Shown one piece after another: positions 53,333 through 61,893 of a DNA stretch of 64,000 nucleotides; positions within the stretch are counted from its first letter, which is position 1, and the number at the start of each line of letters is the position of its first letter. The position numbers were made by a program, and so were the translations under genes. Location: the NCBI GenBank assembly GCA_026416095.1, contig JAOAFV010000021.1, positions 1 to 64,000 on the forward strand, given 5' to 3'. Source of the DNA: Bacteroidales bacterium. GTDB taxonomy: Bacteria; Bacteroidota; Bacteroidia; Bacteroidales; GWA2-32-17. The notes under the pieces are model-generated. The model had not been told where the DNA came from. It was given only the letters and a program-made list of their open reading frames with translations, and searched no databases.

Positions 53333-53719
53333 TTAACGTTTAGTAAACTGGAAGCGACGACGTGCTTTCTTTCTTCCAGGTTTTTTTCTTTCTACTTGTC
53401 GTGGGTCTCTCTTAAGAAGCCCTGCACTCTTTAGAACAGTTCTATACTCTTCATTAATTTCAACTAATGCACGCGCAATTGAATGTCTAATAGCCTCGGC
53501 TTGGCCATTTGGCCCTCCACCATGTACATTTATTTTAATATCATATTTTCCTTCTAAATTAAGTAATTTTAATGGCTGTTCAACCTTTGTATAAAAATAA
53601 TCGTTAACAAAATACTCCTTATATGGTTTACCATTTATTATTATATTACCTTTTCCTGGTTTTACAAATGCCCTCGAAACTGCACATTTTCTTCTTCCAA
53701 CAGTATGTATTACTTCCAT
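53333..53719 (-). CDS. rpsI: 30S ribosomal protein S9
   Basis: VGRRKCAVSRAFVKPGKGNIIINGK; C-terminal ERKKPGRKKARRRFQFTKR. Confidence 0.98.
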   Translation of the reverse strand: MEVIHTVGRRKCAVSRAFVKPGKGNIIINGKPYKEYFVNDYFYTKVEQPLKLLNLEGKYDIKINVHGGGPNGQAEAIRHSIARALVEINEEYRTVLKSAGLLKRDPRQVERKKPGRKKARRRFQFTKR

Positions 53720-53722
53720 ATA

Positions 53723-54181
53723 CTATTTCTTTATATCCTCAAAAGTTATTATTTCAGGCTTTTGAGCTTTATGTGGATGATTTTCACCCACATATACTTT
53801 TAAATGAGTAAACATTTTTCTTCCAAGTCGATTTTTAGGTAACATACATTTTACAGCATGTTCTATTATTTTTTTGGGATTTTTTTGGAGTAATATTGAT
53901 GGAGTAGTAAAACGTTGCCCTCCTGGATATCCTGTGTATTTTACATATTTTTTTTCAGTCATTTTCTTACCTGTAAAAACAACCTTCTCACAGTTAATAA
54001 CTATTACATTATCACCACAATCAACATTTGGTGTAAAATTTGGCTTATTTTTACCTCTTAAAATAAATGCAATTCTCGAAGCTAATCTTCCAACAGGAAT
54101 ACCTGTTGCATCAATTAAATACCATCTTTTTTCAACTTTCTCTTTTGGTAAAAAACTAGTCTTATAACTTAATGTATCCAC
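53723..54181 (-). CDS. rplM: 50S ribosomal protein L13
   Basis: WYLIDATGIPVGRLASRIAFILRGKNKPNFTPNVDCGDNVIVINCEKV. Confidence 0.98.
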   Translation of the reverse strand: MDTLSYKTSFLPKEKVEKRWYLIDATGIPVGRLASRIAFILRGKNKPNFTPNVDCGDNVIVINCEKVVFTGKKMTEKKYVKYTGYPGGQRFTTPSILLQKNPKKIIEHAVKCMLPKNRLGRKMFTHLKVYVGENHPHKAQKPEIITFEDIKK

Positions 54182-54201
54182 TTACCATTAAATTTAGATC
54201 G

Positions 54202-54209
54202 CAAATATA
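54202..54209 (-). promoter_or_regulatory. Candidate -7 element (TATATTTG) for the rplM-rpsI-rpsB-tsf block
   Basis: TAnnTTTG on minus strand ~20 bp upstream of rplM start. Confidence 0.5.
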
Positions 54210-54383
54210 CAAAATAATAATTTAGTAAAAAAATTTTTTTATTTTTTTGTTAGACGAATTAAAAAGGAAAATAATATATTTAACATCATTTTTCTCCTTA
54301 TAACCAAATTTATTTAGTCATTGAATTAAATAAAAAAGCAAAATTTTCCACTAAATTAACTTTTTTAAAACTATTTTTATATT

Positions 54384-55094
54384 TTATAGGCCGAAAAAAA
54401 CCATGCCAGCCCCACATAACAAAATAGTGGCTCCAATTATAAGATTGTTATAACGAATGTATTTATTTATAAACTTTAAGTTTAGGCCTTTATAGATTGC
54501 AAATACTAAGATCATCATTGTTAATATAGTTATGAGTGCAAATAATGATGTTACAAAAATTAATAAAAATATATTATTATTAGCAGCCGGATACATAACT
54601 AACGGTATTAATGGTTCACAAGGCCCAAAAATAAAAATTATAAAAAAAATCCACGCTGTTAATTTACTTTTCTCTTCATCATGAAAATGAATATGTTCTT
54701 TATTGTGAACATGTTCGTGTTCATGAAAAGTACCATCATTATGGAAATGTGAATGTTTATGTGGTTTATTTTTTACTGCACTTATTATTCCATATATAAA
54801 ATATATAAAACCGAAGCTAAAAAATAAAACCGATACAATGCTACCGCGTACTTCTTCCCATATATTTATTTTATTAATAGAAATACCTAATACAATTCCC
54901 ACAACACCAATAATTACTGAACTTGTAATATGCCCCAGTCCAGCAAAAAAAGTAAACCATAGTGCCTTTTTTAAATTCCATTTCTTTAACTTTGCAAAAA
55001 CACCAATAGGTACATAATGATCTGGTCCAGTTATAGTATGAATAAAAGCAATAAAACAAGTACTTAAAATCACAATAGATTCATTTGTATTCAT
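54384..55094 (-). CDS. UreH/NiCoT-like putative nickel permease with His-rich cytosolic loop
   Basis: TGPDHYVPIGVFAK, GHITSSVIIGVVG; loop HKHSHFHNDGTFHEHEHVHNKEHIHFHDEE; adjacent to nikR and hyp genes. Confidence 0.8.
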   Translation of the reverse strand: MNTNESIVILSTCFIAFIHTITGPDHYVPIGVFAKLKKWNLKKALWFTFFAGLGHITSSVIIGVVGIVLGISINKINIWEEVRGSIVSVLFFSFGFIYFIYGIISAVKNKPHKHSHFHNDGTFHEHEHVHNKEHIHFHDEEKSKLTAWIFFIIFIFGPCEPLIPLVMYPAANNNIFLLIFVTSLFALITILTMMILVFAIYKGLNLKFINKYIRYNNLIIGATILLCGAGMVFFGL

Positions 55095-55165
55095 ACGTTA
55101 TGGTATAAATAAAATTGCAACATACAAAATTTAATAATAAAAAAAACTTATATATTTTTATACAT

Positions 55166-57574
55166 CTAAAAATTAAAACTTATTCCAAATTGGAAATTGC
55201 GAGGGTTACCAGGAGTAAAGCAAATTTCGGTAATAGGAGTAGTTTCATGTTTTAATTTTGTTTCGGTTGCAAATTGAGCTTCGTTCCAATCCACGTTAAA
55301 TATATTTTCAACAAATGCAAACAGCTGAAATTGTTTAAATTTGTATGAGATACCAGAATTAAAAATCAGGTGCCCTGGTGCAACTATTGAAAAATCTTCG
55401 TTTCCAGGTCTATCACTTACATACCGATATTGTAAGTCAAAAGTAATGTTTTTAAAATTTATTAAGCTAATTCCTCCTGTAGATACAATTCTTGGCGATA
55501 GAGGTACAAAATCGTTACCTTTACTTGCTCCTATAATTCTGGCATTTGAAAAATTAAAATCAATATTTGTCCAGATCCATTTGTATATTTTCCATCGTAA
55601 TTCAAGATCAACACCTATTCTTTTAGTAGGATCGTTTAATTCAGTGAATCCACCATCACCAGCGTATACAAATTCCTTTTCAAGAAATAAATACCAAAAG
55701 CTACTACTAAGTAAAACTTTATTTTTAATATTTGTTCTTAATCCAAGTTCACTTCCAATGCATCGGGGTATAGTTGTAACATTTTTTTGCTGAGGATCAT
55801 AATTTTTACTAATTAAAATTGAATCGATTGCTTCTTCAGAATAATTATGACTTTGATAATATTTTACTATTTCATTAATAGCTTTGCTTATAATAATACA
55901 TCTGGCATCGTTAGAATGAAAACTTGTTCCTGCATTAAAAAATAAATCTAAATGTTTTAACGGACTAAAAATTATATTAAATTTAGGCGATGCAATTACT
56001 TTATGTTCAAAACCAGAGGCATGCGGAAGTTTCATGTACACTGAATCATTTATTGGCTTATTATCAACATTAAAAGTAAAGTAATCGGCTCTTAAACCTG
56101 CATTTATTTTAAACTTTTCTGAAAAAATAAAATCTTCTGAGGCAAACAAATAAAAATTTCGCTGGTAAACAATGTCGTCGGCAAAAGCATTTTTAAACAC
56201 TCTATTAGGACTATGATATAAGGCTACATTAATATTATCTGCTCTAAATCCTCCGCCAAAGGAGGTTTTTAAAATAGAATTAATAAGTTCTTTATAAAAG
56301 GAATATTTTACATTCAATCCATAAATATCTCTGTTATCTTTTTGTTCAATCATATCGCCATCATCAGGATCAAATAAAAAGAAAGTGAAATTTGAGAATA
56401 GCTTAAAATTATACTTACTAAAATAACTTTGTACTACAAATGTATTTTGGTCGGTACCCTTTAATGTATATTCTACATTTACATTTTGACGGCCAGTCGT
56501 TCCTCCTTCAAGTGGATCAATTGCTCCGAATCTGCTAATAATACCTTGTTCAACAGCTCTTGTTGGTATTTGGCCAGAAGCATCCCAACAACTTGTATAA
56601 GAGCTAAACGAAAGGGAAATCTTACTTTTAGCCGACAAAAGGTTAAAATATTTTGCAAAAATATTTAAACGCTTAAAATTTTGAGGGTTAATAAAAGGCC
56701 CATCAGTAGTATAATATTGACCAGCAAAATATGCATTTTGTTGTGCTCCTCCATCTTTTATTTGATATAACAAGGTTGTTTTGTATGTATTAAATTCGCC
56801 TACTTCAAATCTAATAAAATTATTGTCAATTATATCTTTAGTTTTAAAGACTACTGTAGCAGCTGTTGAAAAGTCGCCGAATTCGGCAAAATAAGGGCCC
56901 TTATAAACTTCTATATCATCGATTGTTTCGGCTATTAAAAAATGAGTATCGGCATATCCTTGGCCATGAGCATGAGTAACCATGTTGACAGGTATTCCAT
57001 CGGCTAAAATATTAATATCTGTGCCATGATCGCAGTCGAAACCACGAATAAGAATTTGTTCAGCTTTTCCACCTCCTTGATGTTGTGTTATTATTAAACC
57101 TGGTACACGCTGTAATAAATCTTGAGTACTTCGATTTTGTTTTACTTCTAAATCTACCAATCTTATTTCTTTCGAAGAGGCTGCCGACTTTGGCCTTTCT
57201 GAGTATATTAACACTTCTTTCATTTCCAAAGTAGTGGGTTTTAATTTTATTGTTATAAATGTTGGTTCTTCAGCTTTAACTGAAACTTTTTCTGTATATG
57301 GTTCATACCCTAAATGCAATACTTGAATCTCATAATCTCCTTTTTTTAAATTTTTTAACTTAAACATACCATTTATGTCTGTTGTAGTACCTATTATAGT
57401 TCCTTTAACAATAACATTTGCAAGTGGAATTACCTCATTACTTTCACTATCCCTTACTGTACCAATAATAACACCATTTTCATAATTCTGACCTAATATT
57501 TTAAAGAATAAAACATTAAAGATTGCTACACAAAACGCCATCTGTAATAACCTATAAATCCCTTTTGTTTTCAT
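55166..57574 (-). CDS. TonB-dependent receptor, probable nickel (complex) uptake
   Basis: IIGTVRDSESNEVIPLANVIVKGT CarboxypepD-reg-like; plug QDLLQRVPGLIITQHQGGGKAEQILIRGFDCDHGTDINILADGIPVN; downstream of nikR. Confidence 0.88.
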   Translation of the reverse strand: MKTKGIYRLLQMAFCVAIFNVLFFKILGQNYENGVIIGTVRDSESNEVIPLANVIVKGTIIGTTTDINGMFKLKNLKKGDYEIQVLHLGYEPYTEKVSVKAEEPTFITIKLKPTTLEMKEVLIYSERPKSAASSKEIRLVDLEVKQNRSTQDLLQRVPGLIITQHQGGGKAEQILIRGFDCDHGTDINILADGIPVNMVTHAHGQGYADTHFLIAETIDDIEVYKGPYFAEFGDFSTAATVVFKTKDIIDNNFIRFEVGEFNTYKTTLLYQIKDGGAQQNAYFAGQYYTTDGPFINPQNFKRLNIFAKYFNLLSAKSKISLSFSSYTSCWDASGQIPTRAVEQGIISRFGAIDPLEGGTTGRQNVNVEYTLKGTDQNTFVVQSYFSKYNFKLFSNFTFFLFDPDDGDMIEQKDNRDIYGLNVKYSFYKELINSILKTSFGGGFRADNINVALYHSPNRVFKNAFADDIVYQRNFYLFASEDFIFSEKFKINAGLRADYFTFNVDNKPINDSVYMKLPHASGFEHKVIASPKFNIIFSPLKHLDLFFNAGTSFHSNDARCIIISKAINEIVKYYQSHNYSEEAIDSILISKNYDPQQKNVTTIPRCIGSELGLRTNIKNKVLLSSSFWYLFLEKEFVYAGDGGFTELNDPTKRIGVDLELRWKIYKWIWTNIDFNFSNARIIGASKGNDFVPLSPRIVSTGGISLINFKNITFDLQYRYVSDRPGNEDFSIVAPGHLIFNSGISYKFKQFQLFAFVENIFNVDWNEAQFATETKLKHETTPITEICFTPGNPRNFQFGISFNF

Positions 57575-57714
57575 AGTTTTATTTTTTATCACATTTACTT
57601 CGGTCTTTATATGATTTATGAAATATAACAAAACATATTCACCAATATTTTTAACCTGCAACATAAATAGTGTTATGATATTTAAATAAGGTGTTACCAT
57701 AAAAATAAAAAAAA

Positions 57715-58116
57715 CTAACTTATATCAGTAAAAACGAGCTTTCCATGTAAAATACCTTTAATGTTCAAAATATTTTTTGATAGATTAATTAAATCTATTG
57801 CCTTACCTTTTAAAGCGATAATTTCGAGGCATAAATTATGAGAAATATGTATATGTTGAGTAGCCAAGATTATTTTATTATAATCGTGCTGAATATTAAG
57901 TAATTTATTAACTAAAAGTCGTTTATGATGATCGTAAACTATAACCATTGCTCCAGCCACTGTTTTATTTTCATTTACTTTTTCTTCAACAAGATAATCT
58001 TTTATTAGTTTTCGTAATGCCTGAGACCTGTTAGGAAAGTTATTTTTCTTTACATAAGCATCTAATTCCTTTAAAATATCATCTTCCAGTGATACACCAA
58101 AGCGCTTAAGCTTCAC
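57715..58116 (-). CDS. nikR: Nickel-responsive ribbon-helix-helix regulator NikR
   Basis: RFGVSLEDDILKELDAYV RHH; Ni site residues in LNIQHDY and TQHIHISHNLCLEIIALKG (HxH...C); GTG start. Confidence 0.92.
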   Translation of the reverse strand: MKLKRFGVSLEDDILKELDAYVKKNNFPNRSQALRKLIKDYLVEEKVNENKTVAGAMVIVYDHHKRLLVNKLLNIQHDYNKIILATQHIHISHNLCLEIIALKGKAIDLINLSKNILNIKGILHGKLVFTDIS

Positions 58117-58177
58117 TATGTCACGAATTTATAAAAAGTTGGCACAAAATTAAATATGTTTTTAATAACAAAAAAAA

Positions 58178-58966
58178 TTATTTTATGTTTTTTAACCAAT
58201 TAAACCAATTTTCTAAGCCTTCGCCAGTTTTTACTGAAACTTCAAAGAATGTTAAATGATGATTAATTCTTAAAGCATACTCTTTTGCTTTATCAATCGA
58301 AAATTCGACATATGGTAATAAATCAATTTTATTTATTATGCAAATATCGGATGATCGAAATATTGTTGGATACTTTATAGGTTTATCATCACCTTCTGTA
58401 ACACTGTATATCAAAATTCTATATTTTTCTCCTAAATCGAATAAAGAAGGACAAACAAGGTTACCTACGTTTTCTATAAACAGAAATGAATTGTCTGTAA
58501 TATTAAGTTTTTTAATAGCATTGTTTATCATAGTACTATCGAGATGACAACCATTACCTGTGTTAACCTGAATAACTGGAACATCAGTAGCTTTTATTTT
58601 ATTTGCATCGTTTAAAGATTCTTGATCCCCCTCAATAACAAAAATATTTTTTTGAGTTTTTAAAGCATTAATAGTTCTAATAAGTAAACTTGTTTTACCT
58701 GCACCTGGTGCACTAACAAAATTTAAGGTTATGATGTTTTTTGCCTCAAAGTACCCACGATTTCTTTCGGCTATTAGTTTGTTCTTGTTTAATATATCTT
58801 CTTGTATTTCAATTGACCTGTGAGAATGTTCATGGTTATGATGATCATTCTTATAGCTATCTACATGAGTATTATCATGTAAATTTAAGTGCTTTTCATT
58901 ATCCGAATCTAAAATTTGATATTTTACTTGGTTATTGCTTTCTCCGCAACCACATGTATTGCACAT
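58178..58966 (-). CDS. hypB: Hydrogenase/urease nickel incorporation GTPase HypB
   Basis: N-terminal MCNTCGCG; His-rich stretch; VSAPGAGKTSLLIRT P-loop; IENVGNLVCPSLFDLGE; INKIDLLPY. Confidence 0.96.
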   Translation of the reverse strand: MCNTCGCGESNNQVKYQILDSDNEKHLNLHDNTHVDSYKNDHHNHEHSHRSIEIQEDILNKNKLIAERNRGYFEAKNIITLNFVSAPGAGKTSLLIRTINALKTQKNIFVIEGDQESLNDANKIKATDVPVIQVNTGNGCHLDSTMINNAIKKLNITDNSFLFIENVGNLVCPSLFDLGEKYRILIYSVTEGDDKPIKYPTIFRSSDICIINKIDLLPYVEFSIDKAKEYALRINHHLTFFEVSVKTGEGLENWFNWLKNIK

Positions 58967-59125
58967 AAGCTTAATTTTTTTAGCAAAATAATTCAAAATG
59001 TTTAATTAATTCAAAATTTTTTGTTATGTTTTTTATTAATGCCACTTCATGTGCTAAGAATGCTTAATAAAAGGACATTTTATTTTTATTGTATAAAAAA
59101 AATGAATTTATAATAACAAATTGCA

Positions 59126-59467
59126 TTAATCAACGACTATTGCCAGAACTTTTAATTCATTTCCTTGTAAAACTGTAAAATCGAAACTTTTACATAGAGT
59201 ACACTGAGATAGTAAGTTTTCTATTTCAAATTCATGGCTACATTTATTACATTTAGCTTTAGCCGGAATTTTTTTAATTTTTAGAGTGGTATTTTCAAAC
59301 AAATTATTACGTTCAATACATTGCATAGCAAACTCAAGAGCTTCTATGCTTACATCGCTTAATTGACCTATTTCGACTTCGATTTCGTGTACTTTAACTG
59401 CATTGTATTTTTTTGCGTAATTTTCGGCAATTTCTAAGATATTTTGTAATATGTAAGCTTCATGCAT
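59126..59467 (-). CDS. hypA: Hydrogenase maturation nickel metallochaperone HypA
   Basis: MHEAYILQNILEIAE; CNKCSHEFEI...CTLCKS zinc site. Confidence 0.94.
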   Translation of the reverse strand: MHEAYILQNILEIAENYAKKYNAVKVHEIEVEIGQLSDVSIEALEFAMQCIERNNLFENTTLKIKKIPAKAKCNKCSHEFEIENLLSQCTLCKSFDFTVLQGNELKVLAIVVD

Positions 59468-59479
59468 AAATAAAAAGAA

Positions 59480-60502
59480 TTAGCATATTCTTGGTATTTG
59501 TTCGCCTGAAAGCATATTAATAATTCTTTTTCCACCTACTTTAGTATTTAAAACAACATTACCTTTTTGGTATTGATTTACTTTTACAATTTCGCCGATT
59601 ACGGCAGCTTGTTTACCATATTGGTTTCTGTGCATAATTTCAAGTACTTTTTCAGTATGGTTTTTATCGCAAACTATAACTATCTTCCCCTCATTAGCGA
59701 TATAAAGAGGATCGAAACCAAAAACTTCGCACATAGCGGCCACATTTTCACTAATTGGTATAAGCGATTCATCTACAATAATATTTACCTTGCATTTAAG
59801 TGCTATTTCGCATAGAACCGTTGCTAAACCTCCTCGTGTAGCATCACGCATAAACTTAATATTGCAATCACTTTCTAAGATTTCTCTTATCAAATGATTA
59901 AGAGATGCACAATCTGAAGTAATTTCTGATTTAAAGTTTTGAAAATTCCTTGCTAAAATAATTGCCATGCCATGTTCAGCAATAGGGCCATTTATAATAA
60001 TTTTATCACCGCAGCCAATATTTATGCCTGAGCTTATATGATTAAATTTTTTTTCTAATATTCCAATACCGGTAGTAGTAATAAAAACCTTATCGCAATG
60101 ACCTTTTTCTACTACTTTAGTATCGCCTGCAACAATTAAAACACCAGCATACCGTGCCTCTTCGGCCATTGAAGATACAATTTCTTCAAGATCGGCCAGA
60201 GGTAAACCTTCTTCTAATATAAAAGAAGCACTAATATATTTAGGTATAGCTCCCGCAACAGCAAGGTCGTTAATTGTACCGCAAACCGCCAATTTCCCAA
60301 TATTACCTCCAGGAAAAAAAATTGGAGTTATTACAAACGAATCGGTAGTAAAAGCTATATTATTTGTTTCTAGGTTAATTATAGCAGAATCTGATTGAAG
60401 AGCCAATAGGGGGTTGTAAAAATATTTTACAAACAACTCGTTAATAAGTTGATGAGATAATTTTCCACCGCTACCGTGCTCAAGTAATATTTTTTTACTC
60501 AT
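59480..60502 (-). CDS. hypE: Hydrogenase expression/formation protein HypE
   Basis: LLEHGSGGKLSHQLI; MRDATRGGLATVL; C-terminal GEQIPRIC. Confidence 0.97.
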   Translation of the reverse strand: MSKKILLEHGSGGKLSHQLINELFVKYFYNPLLALQSDSAIINLETNNIAFTTDSFVITPIFFPGGNIGKLAVCGTINDLAVAGAIPKYISASFILEEGLPLADLEEIVSSMAEEARYAGVLIVAGDTKVVEKGHCDKVFITTTGIGILEKKFNHISSGINIGCGDKIIINGPIAEHGMAIILARNFQNFKSEITSDCASLNHLIREILESDCNIKFMRDATRGGLATVLCEIALKCKVNIIVDESLIPISENVAAMCEVFGFDPLYIANEGKIVIVCDKNHTEKVLEIMHRNQYGKQAAVIGEIVKVNQYQKGNVVLNTKVGGKRIINMLSGEQIPRIC

Positions 60503-61580
60503 ATTTATTTAATCTGTAATATATGTTACAAGCTCCTTCGTGCGACACCATGCAAGCACCTACGGGGTTATCGGGAGTACAAGTTTTAGCAAAAAGCTTA
60601 CAATCGTTTGGAGTTTTTAAGCCTTTAAGAATTTGCCCGCAAATACATGCTGGGTCTTCATCGACTTCTTCAACCATAATATTGAACACTTTTTCAGCAT
60701 CAAAGCAAGAGTATTCATCATTTAAGCGCAAACCACTGTTTGGAATAACACCAAGTCCACGCCACCAATCGTCTCTCAAAGTAAAAACTTTACACATAAG
60801 TTCCTTAGCTTTCATGTTTCCTTCTGGTTTTACAGCTCTTCGATACTGGATTTCAACTTTAAAATCATTATTTATAATTTGCTGAATTAACATATAAATA
60901 GATTGCAGCATATCTAAAGGTTCAAAGCCCGAAATGACACAACCAACTCTGTACTTTTTTACCAAATTTTCGTATATATAGGATCCAGTTATGGTACTTA
61001 CATGGCCCGGAGCAATATATCCATTTATTTTTATGCCTTCGTCGATTAAAGCAGCCATTGCTGGTGGCATAATTTTGTGTGAGCTTAGAATAAAAAAATT
61101 TCTCAATTTTTTTTGAGTAGCTGTTAAAATTGCAGCGGCTGTAGAAGGTGCTGTTGTTTCGAAACCAATAGCTAGAAATATTATTTGTTTCGATGGATTA
61201 AGTTCAGCAATGTTTATTGCATCGGTTATTGAATATACTATTCTAACATCGTTACCTTTACTACGTTCGTAATAAAGAGAAGAAAAAGAACCTGGTACTT
61301 TTATTAAATCGCCAAATAGAGTAATTATGGTGTTTGGAAGGTTGGATAGTTTTATTGCATAATCAATAAATTTTTTGCTTGTTACACAAACTGGGCATCC
61401 AGGTCCAGAAATTAAGCGAATGTTAGATGGCAACAAAGAAGGTAAACCAAACTTTTGAGAACTCCAAGTATGCCCTCCACAAACTTCCATTAAAGTAATT
61501 TCTTGATTGGTTAAATTAGATATTTTATTAGCGAGTTTTTGTATAAGTTCTTTATTTCTGTATTCGTCGATGTATTTCAT
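60495..61580 (-). CDS. hypD: Hydrogenase formation protein HypD
   Basis: MEVCGGHTWSSQKFGL, GPGCPVCVTS, AIGFETTAPSTAAA, GFEPLDMLQ. Confidence 0.97.
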   Translation of the reverse strand: MKYIDEYRNKELIQKLANKISNLTNQEITLMEVCGGHTWSSQKFGLPSLLPSNIRLISGPGCPVCVTSKKFIDYAIKLSNLPNTIITLFGDLIKVPGSFSSLYYERSKGNDVRIVYSITDAINIAELNPSKQIIFLAIGFETTAPSTAAAILTATQKKLRNFFILSSHKIMPPAMAALIDEGIKINGYIAPGHVSTITGSYIYENLVKKYRVGCVISGFEPLDMLQSIYMLIQQIINNDFKVEIQYRRAVKPEGNMKAKELMCKVFTLRDDWWRGLGVIPNSGLRLNDEYSCFDAEKVFNIMVEEVDEDPACICGQILKGLKTPNDCKLFAKTCTPDNPVGACMVSHEGACNIYYRLNKYE

Positions 61581-61591
61581 AAATTTATAAC

Positions 61592-61834
61592 TTAGCTTTT
61601 GTTATTTATTGATGTATCATCTAGTTCGCAAATTTGTTTAAGTAATTCGAATGTTTCGTATGCTTCGTCTTCATTAAGTTTTTGAATAACAAAACCTGCA
61701 TGCAACAAAACATAATCGCCAACCTTCACATCATCTACAAGTTGAAGCGATGCTTCATATAAGTTCCCTCCTATCGAAACAACAGCTTTATCGTTTTCTA
61801 TTGAAACCACTTTACATGGTATACTTAAGCACAT
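61592..61834 (-). CDS. hypC: HypC/HybG/HupF family chaperone
   Basis: MCLSIPCKVVSIENDKAVVSIGG; VGDYVLLHAGFVIQKLNEDEA. Confidence 0.96.
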   Translation of the reverse strand: MCLSIPCKVVSIENDKAVVSIGGNLYEASLQLVDDVKVGDYVLLHAGFVIQKLNEDEAYETFELLKQICELDDTSINNKS

Positions 61835-61893
61835 ACGAACAAAAATATTTTTTTAAAATTATTATTCTTTTTAAAAAAAAAGTAAAAAGTTAG

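Noticed and set aside
55341-55793. 150-aa + strand ORF antisense to the TonB receptor
   Set aside because: Shadow ORF opposite a confident receptor gene.
60523-60885. 120-aa + strand ORF antisense to hypD
   Set aside because: Shadow ORF opposite a confident CDS.
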